From the NCBI RefSeq assembly GCF_003478505.1, contig NZ_QUFI01000003.1, positions 1-64,000 of the forward strand: a DNA stretch of 64,000 nt, written 5' to 3'. The notes under the pieces were generated by a model. It was not told the origin of the DNA. It did no database searches and saw only the letters and a program-made list of their open reading frames with translations. Below are positions 24,685 through 34,700 of this stretch, one piece after another (position 1 is the first letter of the stretch; each line of letters begins with the position of its first letter). This stretch comes from Clostridium sp. AF27-2AA. Its GTDB lineage: Bacteria; Bacillota; Clostridia; Lachnospirales; Lachnospiraceae. The translations under genes and the position numbers were made by a program.

Positions 24685-25365
24685 ATGGAAGTATATGTAT
24701 CTGTGATGCGGGTGGACGCAGCACTTACAGTAAAAGAAGAAACGGATCTAAAAGGACGTCTTTCCGCAGCAAGACAGGAAAAAATAGACAGGCTCCGCTA
24801 TGCTGCGGACCGGCGGCTGTCCCTGGGGGCAGGGCTTCTTCTGGACCAGGGGCTGAAACGGTTTGGACTCCGGGAACGGACAGAAGCGTTCGCAACGGTG
24901 GAAAATGGAAAACCGTGTCTTTTGCATCACCCGGAAATCCAGTTCAATCTTTCCCATTCCGGTTCTATGGTCATGGCTGCATTTTCTTCCTGCCCGGTCG
25001 GCTGTGATGTGGAAAAAAAGCAGAAGGCACGCATGGACGTGGCAAAACGGTTCTTTGCGCCGGCTGAGCAGAGAACCCTTCTTGCGGCACGAACAGAGGA
25101 AGAACGGGATATCCTGTTCAGCCGTCTGTGGACCTTAAAGGAGAGCTATCTGAAAGTGGGAGGCCAGGGCATGGCTATGGCGCTTGGCAGCTTTGCGATC
25201 ACACTTGGCGGGCAGCCGGTCCTGGATGGAACGAAAGAAAGCCAGTATTGTTTTCGGGAGTTTTCTCTACCGGGCTACTGCGCCTCCGTATGCGTGCAGC
25301 GCAGGGAAGCAGGGAAGGGGGAGACGTTTTTTTTCTCTTTTCAAAACCTGGAAGATATGGTATGA
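24685..25365 (+). CDS. 4'-phosphopantetheinyl transferase, Sfp type
   Basis: Moves phosphopantetheine from CoA to a carrier-protein serine, activating acyl, peptidyl or other carrier domains. Family motifs in order: IQFNLSHSGSMVMAAF, VGCDVEKK (Mg-binding Asp and Glu), and RLWTLKESYLKVGGQGM (WxxKES). Sfp-type enzymes usually serve secondary-metabolite carriers, but no synthase gene lies in the window. ATG 24685 has AGGGA close upstream; the ATG at 24658 has no ribosome site. 226 residues. It ends 35 bp before pyrH and may be read into it. Confidence 0.9.
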   Translation: MEVYVSVMRVDAALTVKEETDLKGRLSAARQEKIDRLRYAADRRLSLGAGLLLDQGLKRFGLRERTEAFATVENGKPCLLHHPEIQFNLSHSGSMVMAAFSSCPVGCDVEKKQKARMDVAKRFFAPAEQRTLLAARTEEERDILFSRLWTLKESYLKVGGQGMAMALGSFAITLGGQPVLDGTKESQYCFREFSLPGYCASVCVQRREAGKGETFFFSFQNLEDMV

Positions 25366-25400
25366 TACCGATAGAGTTTAAAAAGGAGACGTATGACCAT

Positions 25401-26105
25401 ATGGACATGAAACGAGTGTTTTTGAAGTTAAGCGGTGAAGCACTTGCCGGACCGAAAAAAACCGGTTTTGACGAAGATACAGTCAAAGAGGTTGCTAGAC
25501 AGGTGAAGATTTCCGTTGATGCAGGTGTACAGGTCGGCATCGTCATCGGAGGAGGCAACTTCTGGAGAGGACGCACCAGTGACGCGATCGAGCGTACCAA
25601 GGCCGACCAGATCGGTATGCTGGCTACCATCATGAACTGCATTTACGTTTCGGAGATTTTCCGCAACGCAGGCATGAAGACCGAGATCTTGACCCCGTTT
25701 GTATGCGGCGCGGTAACGGAGCTTTTCTCTAAAGATAAGGCCAACCGCTATTTTGAGGAAGGCAAGGTAGTCTTCTTTGCAGGCGGCACCGGACATCCGT
25801 ATTTTTCTACCGATACCGGCATTACCCTGCGTGCGGTCGAGATGGACGCAGACTGTATCCTGCTTGCAAAATCCATCGACGGTGTCTACGACAGCGACCC
25901 GGCCAAGAATCCGGATGCAAAGCGTTACGATACCATCAGCATTCAGGAGGTCATCGACAGGAAACTTGCGGTAGTAGACCTGACGGCATCCATCATGTGC
26001 CTGGAGCACAAGATGCCAATGGCAGTATTTGATTTAAACGAAAAAGACAGCATTGCAAACGCAATGCAGGGAAAAATAAACGGCACGATCGTGACCGTTG
26101 ACTAA
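25401..26105 (+). CDS. pyrH: UMP kinase
   Basis: Phosphorylates UMP to UDP; hexameric amino-acid-kinase fold. Hallmarks: RVFLKLSGEAL, GVQVGIVIGGGNFWRGRTSD, ADQIGMLATIMN, VVFFAGGTGHPYFSTDTGITLRAVEMDADCILLAKSIDGVYDSDP, and MPMAVFDLN. 234 residues, normal. The frame is open far upstream through the Sfp gene, but AAAGGAGA at 25382-25389 and homology point to ATG 25401 (or 25407). First gene of the conserved pyrH-frr-uppS-cdsA-dxr-rseP-ispG-polC run, here detached from tsf. Confidence 0.96.
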   Translation: MDMKRVFLKLSGEALAGPKKTGFDEDTVKEVARQVKISVDAGVQVGIVIGGGNFWRGRTSDAIERTKADQIGMLATIMNCIYVSEIFRNAGMKTEILTPFVCGAVTELFSKDKANRYFEEGKVVFFAGGTGHPYFSTDTGITLRAVEMDADCILLAKSIDGVYDSDPAKNPDAKRYDTISIQEVIDRKLAVVDLTASIMCLEHKMPMAVFDLNEKDSIANAMQGKINGTIVTVD

Positions 26106-26117
26106 CAGGAGGAAACT

Positions 26118-26672
26118 ATGCAGGAACACTTAAAGTTATACGAGGACAAAATGGAGAAATCCCTGGACGTGCTGCTTGACGAGTACGCATCCATCCGCGC
26201 AGGCCGTGCCAACCCGCATGTACTGGACCGCTTACGCATTGACTATTACGGAACCCCGACCCCGATCCAGCAGGTCGGCAACGTAACTGTTCCGGAAGCA
26301 CGCATGATCGTGATCCAGCCGTGGGAGAAGAGCCTGTTAAAAGAGATTGAGAAAGCAATCCTGGTTTCCGATCTGGGCATCAACCCGACCAACGACGGCA
26401 ACGTGATCCGCCTGGTATTCCCGGAGCTGACCGAGGAACGCCGTAAAGATCTTGCCAAGGATGTTAAGAAAAAAGGTGAGGGCGCTAAGGTTGCGATCCG
26501 CAACATCCGCCGCGATGCGATGGACAGCATCAAGAAAATGGAAAAAGCAGGAGACATCTCTGAGGACGATTTAAAGCAGGGTGAAGAGAAAATCCAGAAA
26601 ATCACCGACAAGATGATCGAAAAAGTGGACAAGGCCATTGAGACAAAGACCAAGGAGATCATGACTGTCTAG
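26118..26672 (+). CDS. frr: Ribosome recycling factor
   Basis: Splits post-termination ribosomes together with EF-G. The full three-helix plus beta domain family sequence is visible (RAGRANPHVLDRLRIDYYGTPTPIQQVGNVTVPEARMIVIQPWEKSLLKEIEKAI, LGINPTNDGNVIRLVFPELTEERRKDLAKDVKK). 184 residues is standard. AGGAGG precedes the ATG, 12 bp after pyrH. Confidence 0.97.
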   Translation: MQEHLKLYEDKMEKSLDVLLDEYASIRAGRANPHVLDRLRIDYYGTPTPIQQVGNVTVPEARMIVIQPWEKSLLKEIEKAILVSDLGINPTNDGNVIRLVFPELTEERRKDLAKDVKKKGEGAKVAIRNIRRDAMDSIKKMEKAGDISEDDLKQGEEKIQKITDKMIEKVDKAIETKTKEIMTV

Positions 26673-26696
26673 TCCCTGGGATTGAATGAGTGTAAG

Positions 26697-26724
26697 GAGG
26701 GGAAGAGCGATCTTCCCCCTTTTC
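26697..26724 (+). terminator. Hairpin between frr and uppS
   Basis: GGGGAAGA (26699-26706) and TCTTCCCC (26711-26718) form a perfect 8-bp stem with a tetraloop, followed by CTTTTC. Either a partial terminator or a separate unit before uppS; 102 bp follow before the uppS start. Confidence 0.6.
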
Positions 26725-26826
26725 ATTGTTTTACAGGAAACCGCGTCCCGTGAAACTTCTTTGCTATGCACATCGAACAGGCACCGGAGGCGCGCCTGAC
26801 GATTCTGGAGATATGGAGGAATAGAA

Positions 26827-27555
26827 ATGTCTGAACAATTAGATGGAATGGTCATCCCGAAGCATGTGGCCATGATTCTGGACGGCAACGGCCGCTGGGC
26901 AAAAAAACGCGGCCTGCCGCGTTCCATGGGCCATAGGGAGGGCTGCGTAACGGTAGAGAAGACCGTTGAAATTGCTGCCCGCCTGGGAATTGAATACTTA
27001 ACCGTATATGGTTTTTCTACCGAGAACTGGAAGCGTTCCGCAGAAGAGGTGGGTGCGCTGATGCAGCTGTTCCGCTTCTATATGGTCCGTCTGCTGAAGG
27101 TGGCTTCCGCAAACAATGTCCGCGTGAAAATGATCGGAGACCGCACCCGCTTTGACCAGGATATCATTGACGGTATTAACCGTCTGGAATCTGAGACAAA
27201 AGACAATACCGGCCTGACCTTTGTCATTGCCGTAAACTACGGCGGCCGGGACGAGATTACCCGCGCCATGAAAAAACTGGCTGCGGACTGTGCGGCCGGA
27301 AAGCAGGATCCGGAGGAGATTACCGAGCAGGTTGTGGCCTCCTATCTTGATACTGCCGGTATGCCGGATCCGGATCTTCTGATCCGTACCAGCGGCGAGA
27401 TCCGCCTGTCCAACTATCTCTTGTGGCAGCTTGCCTACACAGAAATTTATGTGACCGACTGCCTGTGGCCGGATTTTGATCAGGAAGAGCTGGAGAAGGC
27501 GATCATGGCCTACAACCGGCGTGACCGCCGCTATGGCGGAGTGAAGCAGGCATAA
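26827..27555 (+). CDS. uppS: Undecaprenyl diphosphate synthase (cis-prenyltransferase)
   Basis: Makes the C55 lipid carrier for wall polymers from FPP and IPP. Family motifs: MILDGNGRWAKKRGLPRSMGHREG (catalytic Asp after the usual HVAMIxDGNGRWA), LTVYGFSTENWKR, INYGGRDEI-like VNYGGRDEITRA and PDLLIRTSGEIRLSNYLLWQLAYTEIYVTDCLWPDF. 242 residues is usual. SD ATGGAGGAA lies before the ATG. Confidence 0.96.
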   Translation: MSEQLDGMVIPKHVAMILDGNGRWAKKRGLPRSMGHREGCVTVEKTVEIAARLGIEYLTVYGFSTENWKRSAEEVGALMQLFRFYMVRLLKVASANNVRVKMIGDRTRFDQDIIDGINRLESETKDNTGLTFVIAVNYGGRDEITRAMKKLAADCAAGKQDPEEITEQVVASYLDTAGMPDPDLLIRTSGEIRLSNYLLWQLAYTEIYVTDCLWPDFDQEELEKAIMAYNRRDRRYGGVKQA

Positions 27556-27569
27556 AAGGAGGGGACCGG

Positions 27570-28370
27570 ATGTTTACAAAACGGCTGGTAAGCGGTATTA
27601 TTCTCGTTATTCTTGCTATTATAATAGTGGGAAAGGGCGGAGCCCTGCTGTATGGTGTTACAGCGCTGATCTCCCTGATCGGCCTGTTTGAGCTGTACCG
27701 GGTGCTGAAAATCGAAAAAAACGCGATGGGTGTGGTGGGATATCTCACGGCGCTTTCCTATTATGGGCTGGTCTGGTTTGACGGCCATCACTATGTAACC
27801 CTGATGGCGATTGCGGCTCTCATGGTTATGATGGCAATCTATGTCTTTACCTTTCCGAAGTACCGGACAGAAGAGGTGGCAGAGTCCTTTTTTGGCGTGT
27901 TTTATGTGGCGGTGATGCTGTCCTATCTGTATCAGGTCCGCGCCATGGGCGACGGAAGGTATCTGGTATGGCTGATCTTCTTAAGCTCCTGGGGCTGCGA
28001 CACCAGTGCCTACTGTGTTGGCATGCTGCTCGGGAAGCATAAGCTTGCGCCCGTATTAAGTCCGAAGAAATCCGTGGAAGGTGCTGTGGGAGGCGTAGCC
28101 GGTGCGGCGCTTCTGGGCTTTTTATTTGCAACGGTATTTGGCGGAAAGATGACGGAGCTTATGTATCCGCGTCTGGCCTGCACCCTGGCCTGTGCCATTG
28201 CGGCTGTCATCTCCCAGATCGGCGACCTGGCGGCATCCGCGATCAAGCGCAACCACGACATCAAGGATTACGGCAACCTGATCCCGGGACACGGAGGAAT
28301 CCTGGACCGTTTCGACAGCATGCTGTTTACGGCTCCGGCAATCTTTTTTGCCCTGCTGTTTCTGCCGTAG
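27570..28370 (+). CDS. cdsA: Phosphatidate cytidylyltransferase
   Basis: Integral membrane enzyme forming CDP-diacylglycerol, the branch point to phosphatidylglycerol and other phospholipids. Seven to eight hydrophobic helices and the C-terminal CdsA signature (SQIGDLAASAIKRNHDIKDYGNLIPGHGGILDRFDSMLFTAPAIF) are visible, with KKSVEGAVGGVAGA before it. 266 residues. AAAGGAGGGG precedes the ATG, 14 bp after uppS. Confidence 0.95.
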   Translation: MFTKRLVSGIILVILAIIIVGKGGALLYGVTALISLIGLFELYRVLKIEKNAMGVVGYLTALSYYGLVWFDGHHYVTLMAIAALMVMMAIYVFTFPKYRTEEVAESFFGVFYVAVMLSYLYQVRAMGDGRYLVWLIFLSSWGCDTSAYCVGMLLGKHKLAPVLSPKKSVEGAVGGVAGAALLGFLFATVFGGKMTELMYPRLACTLACAIAAVISQIGDLAASAIKRNHDIKDYGNLIPGHGGILDRFDSMLFTAPAIFFALLFLP

Positions 28371-28390
28371 TATAAACAAGGAGAGTACAA

Positions 28391-29533
28391 ATGAAACGTA
28401 TTGCGATTTTAGGTTCTACCGGCTCCATCGGCACGCAGACCCTGGAGGTTGTAGAAAATAATCAGGATATTCAGGTAACAGCCCTGGCAGCCGGAAGCAA
28501 TATCAGACTGCTGGAAGAGCAGATCCGCAAATTCCATCCGGCCCTGGCCTGTGTCTGGGATGAAAAGAAGGCTGCGGAGCTGAGAACAAACATCGCGGAT
28601 CTTTCCGTAAAGGTAGTGAGCGGCATGGACGGCCTGTTAGAGGTGGCTGTACAGCCGGAGGCAGAGATCCTGGTCACTGCCATTGTCGGCATGATCGGCA
28701 TCCGTCCGACCATCGCGGCTATGAAGGCTGGAAAGAACATTGCATTGGCAAACAAGGAGACTCTGGTCACTGCCGGACACATCATCATGCCACTGGCAAA
28801 AGAGGTGGGGGTGAAGATCCTTCCGGTGGACAGTGAGCACAGTGCTATTTTCCAGAGCTTAAACGGTGAGGATAAAAGAACCATCGACAAGATCCTGTTA
28901 ACGGCCTCCGGCGGTCCGTTCCGCGGCTGGACAAAAGAGCAGCTGGCCGGTGTGCGGCCGGAGGATGCGTTAAAGCATCCGAACTGGACAATGGGACGCA
29001 AGATCACCATCGATTCCTCCACCATGGTCAACAAGGGACTGGAGGTCATGGAAGCCCGCTGGCTCTTCGGTGTGGAGATGGATCAGATACAGGTTGTGGT
29101 ACAGCCGCAGAGCGTGATCCATTCCATGGTGCAGTTTGCGGACGGCGCAGTCATTGCGCAGCTTGGCACTCCGGATATGAAGCTGCCGATCCAGTATGCG
29201 CTTTATTACCCGGAACGAAGATTTTTGCCGGGAGAGCGTCTGGATTTCGCGAAACTGGGAAGCATTACCTTTGAAGACCCGGATATGGAAGTATTCCGCG
29301 GCTTAAAGCTGGCTTACCGGGCCGGAAAGCGCGGAGGCTCCCTGCCGACAGTCTACAACGCGGCCAATGAGTACGCGGTAGGAAAGTTCTTAAACCGTGA
29401 GATTTCCTATCTGACCATCATCGATATGATCGAGGGTGCCATGGAGCATCACAAGGTTGTAGAAAACCCGAATGTAGACGAAATCCTTGCAGCTGAGCGG
29501 GGAACCTATGAATATATAGAAAGCAGGTGGTAG
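28391..29533 (+). CDS. dxr: 1-deoxy-D-xylulose 5-phosphate reductoisomerase
   Basis: Second step of the MEP isoprenoid pathway, NADPH- and metal-dependent. NADPH site ILGSTGSIGTQTLEVV, NKETLVTAG, metal-binding LPVDSEHSAIFQSL, catalytic-loop TASGGPFRGW, HPNWTMGRKITIDSSTMVNKGLEVMEARWLF and QSVIHSMVQFADGAVIAQLGTPDMKLPIQYAL are all intact. 380 residues. Together with ispG two genes later it shows use of the MEP route. It ends 1 bp before the rseP start codon. Confidence 0.97.
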   Translation: MKRIAILGSTGSIGTQTLEVVENNQDIQVTALAAGSNIRLLEEQIRKFHPALACVWDEKKAAELRTNIADLSVKVVSGMDGLLEVAVQPEAEILVTAIVGMIGIRPTIAAMKAGKNIALANKETLVTAGHIIMPLAKEVGVKILPVDSEHSAIFQSLNGEDKRTIDKILLTASGGPFRGWTKEQLAGVRPEDALKHPNWTMGRKITIDSSTMVNKGLEVMEARWLFGVEMDQIQVVVQPQSVIHSMVQFADGAVIAQLGTPDMKLPIQYALYYPERRFLPGERLDFAKLGSITFEDPDMEVFRGLKLAYRAGKRGGSLPTVYNAANEYAVGKFLNREISYLTIIDMIEGAMEHHKVVENPNVDEILAAERGTYEYIESRW

Positions 29534-29534
29534 T

Positions 29535-30602
29535 GTGCTGAATATTCTTGCAGCAGTGCTGCTGTTTGGATTTATTGTACTGGTGCACGAATTCGGTCAT
29601 TTTCTGCTGGCGAAATGCAGCGGAATCGGAGTTGTGGAATTTTCTGTGGGCATGGGTCCGCGCATTTTCAGCGTGGAAAAGGGTGAGACCCGCTACTCCA
29701 TCAAGGCACTGCCTTTTGGCGGTTCCTGTATGATGGTGGGAGAAGATGCGGAAAACCCGGATCCGAAGGCCTTTAACAATAAGCCGGTGTTATCCCGCAT
29801 TGCGGTCATTGCGGCAGGACCTGTATTCAACTTTATCCTGGCATTTCTGTTTGCCATGCTCATTGTGGCGCAGATCGGCCACGACGCGCCGGTACTGACC
29901 GGTGTCATGGAGAAAAGCCCGGCCGAGGAGGCAGGACTTCAGGCAGGAGACTGCATCACAAAAATCAACGGACGCCATATCACGGCATACCGGGATATCA
30001 TGCTGTATACCTTTTCCCATCCGGGACAGGAGATGAAGGTGCAGTTTACGAGACCGGCGAAAGAGGGTACGGCAGAAAGCGATGGCGCGACCAGCGGATT
30101 TGTTACGCTGACCCCGCGCTTCAGTGAGGAATACCAGTCCTATATGATGGGCGTGCAGTTTGGCGGATACCAGAAGATTCATGGAATTGGGCAGCTGATT
30201 CATTATAGTGCCTATGAGGTGAAATACTGTGTCACTTCTACCATCGACAGCCTGGGCATGCTGTTCCGGCGCCAGATTCGTGCGGATGAGGCTGTGACCG
30301 GCCCGGTCGGCATCGTCAATATGGTTGGCGAGACCGTCCAGGAAAGCCGCCAGATCAGTGCCCGCGCGGTTGTGCTTACGCTGGCCAACTGGGTACTTCT
30401 CTTAAGCTCCAGCCTTGGCATCATGAATCTGCTGCCGATTCCGGCACTGGACGGCGGACGCCTGGTATTTCTGCTCATCGAGCTGGTGCGGGGAAAGCCG
30501 GTGGACCCGGAAAAAGAGGGCATGGTGCATATGGCCGGCATGGCGGTGCTGATGGCACTGATGGTACTGGTATTATTTAACGACATCCGCAATCTGATGT
30601 AA
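29535..30602 (+). CDS. rseP: RseP-type intramembrane site-2 zinc metalloprotease
   Basis: Cleaves transmembrane substrates such as anti-sigma factors (RasP/RseP family). Zinc motif HEFGH in LVHEFGHFLLAKCSGIGVVEFSVGMGPRIF, a central PDZ domain (VMEKSPAEEAGLQAGDCITKINGRHI), and the second catalytic region LLPIPALDGGRLVFLLIELVRGK; four membrane segments. 355 residues. The start is GTG at 29535, overlapping the dxr end region with AGGTGG upstream. No sigma/anti-sigma pair is in the window. Confidence 0.94.
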   Translation: MLNILAAVLLFGFIVLVHEFGHFLLAKCSGIGVVEFSVGMGPRIFSVEKGETRYSIKALPFGGSCMMVGEDAENPDPKAFNNKPVLSRIAVIAAGPVFNFILAFLFAMLIVAQIGHDAPVLTGVMEKSPAEEAGLQAGDCITKINGRHITAYRDIMLYTFSHPGQEMKVQFTRPAKEGTAESDGATSGFVTLTPRFSEEYQSYMMGVQFGGYQKIHGIGQLIHYSAYEVKYCVTSTIDSLGMLFRRQIRADEAVTGPVGIVNMVGETVQESRQISARAVVLTLANWVLLLSSSLGIMNLLPIPALDGGRLVFLLIELVRGKPVDPEKEGMVHMAGMAVLMALMVLVLFNDIRNLM

Positions 30603-30686
30603 AACAGGAGCGGACTGGAAGGCTGCGGAATGTGTCGGTGACACGTTTCAGGCGGCAATATTGCTGATAAAAGAAGGGAAGAGCAT

Positions 30687-31760
30687 ATGGAACGGAGAAT
30701 GACAAAGAAAATCCGGATCGGAAACCGCAAGATCGGCGGGGGAAACCCGATTCTCATTCAGTCGATGTGCAACACGAAAACCGAGGATGCGGCAGCAACT
30801 GTGGCCCAGATCTTAAAGCTGGAGCAGGCGGGCTGTGACATCATCCGGGTGGCGGTGCCGACCATGGAAGCGGCAGAAAGCCTGAAGGCGATCAAACGCC
30901 AGATCCACATTCCGCTGGTGGCAGATATTCATTTTGATTACCGACTGGCTATCGCGGCCATGGAATGCGGCGCAGACAAAATCCGCATTAACCCGGGCAA
31001 CATTGGAAGCGCAGAGCGGGTGCAGGCTGTGGTGGACAAAGCAAAGAAATATGGTGTGCCGATCCGTGTTGGTGTCAACAGCGGCTCCCTGGAAAAGCCG
31101 CTCATTGAGAAGTACGGCGGCGTGACCGCAGAGGGCATTGTGGAGAGCGCACTGGAAAAGGTAAGCATGATCGAGCAGATGGGCTATGACAATCTGGTGA
31201 TCAGCATCAAGTCCTCCGACGTTCTCATGTGTGTGAAAGCCCATGAACTTATCAGCAAAAAGACCGATTATCCGCTTCATGTGGGTATTACCGAGTCCGG
31301 AACCTTAACCTCCGGCAATATCAAATCGGCTGTAGGTCTGGGCATCATTCTGCATGAGGGCATCGGTGATACGATCCGGGTATCCTTGACCGGTGACCCG
31401 GTAGAGGAGATCAAGTCCGCAAAGCTGATCTTAAAGACTCTGGGGCTCAGAAGGGGCGGTGTGGAAGTGGTTTCCTGCCCGACCTGCGGAAGAACGAAGA
31501 TCGATCTCATCGGCCTGGCAAACCAGGTCGAAAATATGGTAACAGAATTTGACCAGCTGGATGTGAAGGTAGCTGTGATGGGCTGTGTGGTCAACGGACC
31601 GGGTGAGGCAAAAGAAGCAGATCTTGGCATCGCGGGCGGCTGCGGAGAAGGCCTTCTGATCCGGAAGGGCGAGGTTATCCGCAAACTGCCGGAGGATGAG
31701 CTCCTTTCAGCCCTTCACGCAGAGCTTGTGGCACTTGCGAAGGAACAGGGGAAGTTGTAA
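30687..31760 (+). CDS. ispG: 4-hydroxy-3-methylbut-2-en-1-yl diphosphate synthase
   Basis: [4Fe-4S] enzyme of the MEP pathway converting MEcPP to HMBPP. N-terminal TIM barrel (NPILIQSMCNTKTEDAAATVAQI, ADIHFDYRLAIAAM, KIRINPGNIGS) and the cluster domain with CPTCGRT and MGCVVNGPGEAKEADLGIAGG, giving the three Cys and one Glu ligands. 357 residues, the short bacterial form. GAAGGGAAGAG precedes the ATG; 84 bp after rseP, with polC starting 3 bp after its stop. Confidence 0.97.
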   Translation: MERRMTKKIRIGNRKIGGGNPILIQSMCNTKTEDAAATVAQILKLEQAGCDIIRVAVPTMEAAESLKAIKRQIHIPLVADIHFDYRLAIAAMECGADKIRINPGNIGSAERVQAVVDKAKKYGVPIRVGVNSGSLEKPLIEKYGGVTAEGIVESALEKVSMIEQMGYDNLVISIKSSDVLMCVKAHELISKKTDYPLHVGITESGTLTSGNIKSAVGLGIILHEGIGDTIRVSLTGDPVEEIKSAKLILKTLGLRRGGVEVVSCPTCGRTKIDLIGLANQVENMVTEFDQLDVKVAVMGCVVNGPGEAKEADLGIAGGCGEGLLIRKGEVIRKLPEDELLSALHAELVALAKEQGKL

Positions 31761-31763
31761 TAC

Positions 31764-34700
31764 ATGAAAGCATTTTTGGAAGTATTTCCGGGATTACATA
31801 TGACAGACCAGATGCAGGAGCTTTTAACCCTGGTAAGCGTGGACCGTGTGTCCATGACCAGGGATAGAAGCTCTCTTCGTGTTTATATCATAAGTCCCCG
31901 TCTGATAGATAAACGCAACATCTGGTCGCTGGAAAAGGGAATCAGAGAGCAGCTATTTCCGGGAAAGCAGATCCAGATCCATATTTTTGAGAAATATACG
32001 CTGTCTGAGCAGTATACACCGGAAAAACTGCTGACTGCCTACCGGGACAGCTTACAGGCAGAATTAAAGGAATACAGCATTGTAGAGTATTCCATTTTCC
32101 GAAAAGGAACATGCACCTTTCCGAAGCCGGATCTTCTGCATATGACGGTGGAGGATACCATGGTGAACCGGGACAAGGCCGGGGAGTTAAAACGCGTGCT
32201 GGAGAAGGTTTTCCATGAGCGCTGCGGACTGCCGGTGGAGGTGGAGTATGAATATGTACCTCCGGTCCGTGCCAAAGCGTCCATTCAGAGAGAATTACAG
32301 GCACAGCAGGAAGCAGAGCGCATGACGGCGAGGGTGGCGGCAGTGCTGGGACTGAGCGAGGCCACCGGAACGGATGGTGCCTTCTCGGATGCCGGAGATG
32401 GAACTGGCTCGCAAAGCGGCGCTGATTTTGGCAATAAGCAAAATGACGTTCATGGCGGTGGTGCCGGGGCAGCTGCTTTGGCAGGCGGCCAGAAGAAGGG
32501 AAGTGGAAAGTCTGGCGGTGCCGAAAAAGCCGGTACTGCTGCGAAAACAGGCGGAAATGCTCAGAGTGGATTTACCGGCGGCGAGGCCAAACCTGGGCAG
32601 CTGCGTTCCGGAGGCAAAAAGGAGTTTAAGAAGAATGACTGGAGCTCCGGCGGCTACCGTAAGAAATCCGACAATCCGGATGTGCTGTTCGGACGTGACT
32701 TTGAGGATGACTTTACCACCATTGAAAAAATTGAAGGTGAGATGGGTGAGGTAACGGTACGCGGTAAAATTCTGGATAAAGACAGCCGGGAACTGCGCAG
32801 TGGAAAGACCATCATCATCTTCCATATTACTGATTTTACTGATACGATCACGGTCAAGGTCTTTGCGAATGAAGACACACTGGAGGACTTAAATGCTGCT
32901 ATTAAGCCTGGAACCTTCATCCGGCTCTGCGGTATGACTACCATTGACCGGTTTGACGGTGAACTGACTATCGGTTCGGTGCGCGGCATCAAAAAGGCGG
33001 AGGATTTCACCAGCAAGCGTATGGATCACAGCCCGGTAAAGCGCGTGGAGCTCCACTGTCATACCAAGATGAGCGATATGGATGGCGTTTCTGATGTGGC
33101 GAGCATCATCAAGAAGGCTAAGGAATGGGGCATGGAGGCTCTGGCTGTCACGGATCATGGCTGTGTGCAGGCCTTCACGGAGGCAAGCCATGCTCTGGAT
33201 AAGAATGATCCGTTCAAGATGCTCTATGGCGTGGAGGGATACCTGGTGGATGACATGAAGGATCTGGTAGAGAACCCGAAGGGCCAGACCTTCGCGGATT
33301 CCTTTGTGGTCTTTGATATTGAGACCACCGGTTTCAGTCCGGAAAAGAACAAGATCATTGAGATCGGTGCGGTCAAGGTGGAGAAGGGGGTCATTACTGA
33401 CAAATTCAGTACCTTTGTCAACCCCGATGTACCGATTCCCTTTGAGATTGAGCAGCTGACGGGCATCAACGACAACATGGTGCTTCCGGCACCGAAGATT
33501 GACGTGATCCTGCCGCAGTTTCTTGAATTCTGTGAGGGCTGCAGCCTGGTGGCCCACAACGCCTCCTTTGACGTAAGCTTTATTTCTCAGAATGCGGCGC
33601 TTTTAGGGCTTCCCTTTGATCCAACGGTTCTGGATACGGTGGCACTGGCAAGACATCTGCTTCCGAACCTAAACCGTTTTAAGCTGGATACGGTGGCAAA
33701 GGCTCTGAATATTTCGCTGGAGAACCATCACCGGGCGGTGGATGACGCGGGCTGTACGGCAGAGATTTTTGTAAAATTCATTGAGATGTTAAAGGAGCGC
33801 GGCGTGGAAGATCTGGCGCAGCTCAACAGCATGAGTACGCTGAGCGCGGACATGATCAAAAAGCTGCCGACGAACCATATCATCATCATTGCAAAGAATG
33901 AGGTGGGGCGCATCAACCTGTACCGTCTGGTATCCTGGTCCCACATCAATTATTTTGCAAAGCGCCCGCGCATCCCGAAGAGCGTGTTAAACCAGTACCG
34001 GGAGGGATTGCTGATTGGTTCGGCCTGTGAGGCGGGGGAACTGTACCAGGCGCTGCTTCGGGGCCTGCCGGAGGCAGATATCATCAAGATTGCGAATTTC
34101 TATGATTTCCTGGAGATTCAGCCGCTGGGGAATAACGCATTCATGCTGCGGGATGAAAAGAGTCCGGTGAAAACGGAAGAAGATCTGAAGGATTTAAACC
34201 GCCGCATCGTGAAGCTGGGTGAGACACTGAATAAACCAGTCTGCGGAACCTGCGATGTACATTTTTTAAATCCGGAGGATGAGGTATACCGTCGTATCCT
34301 GATGGCTGGTCAGGGCTTCTCCGACGCGGACCAGCAGGCACCGCTGTACCTGCGTACCACGGAAGAAATGCTAAAAGAGTTTGACTATCTTGGCCCGGAC
34401 AAGGCAGAGGAGGTTGTTATCACCAACACCCGCATGATCGCGGATATGTGCGAGAAAATCTCGCCGGTACGTCCGGATAAGTGTCCGCCGGTCATTGAAA
34501 ATTCCGATGAGACTCTGCGTAAGATCTGTTACGATCAGGCCCATGAGATGTACGGTGAGGACCTGCCTGGAATCGTTTCTGCGCGTCTGGAGAAGGAGTT
34601 AAACTCCATTATTTCCAACGGATTCGCTGTAATGTATATCATTGCCCAGAAGCTGGTCTGGAAGTCCAATGAGGACGGTTACCTGGTAGGCTCCCGAGGT

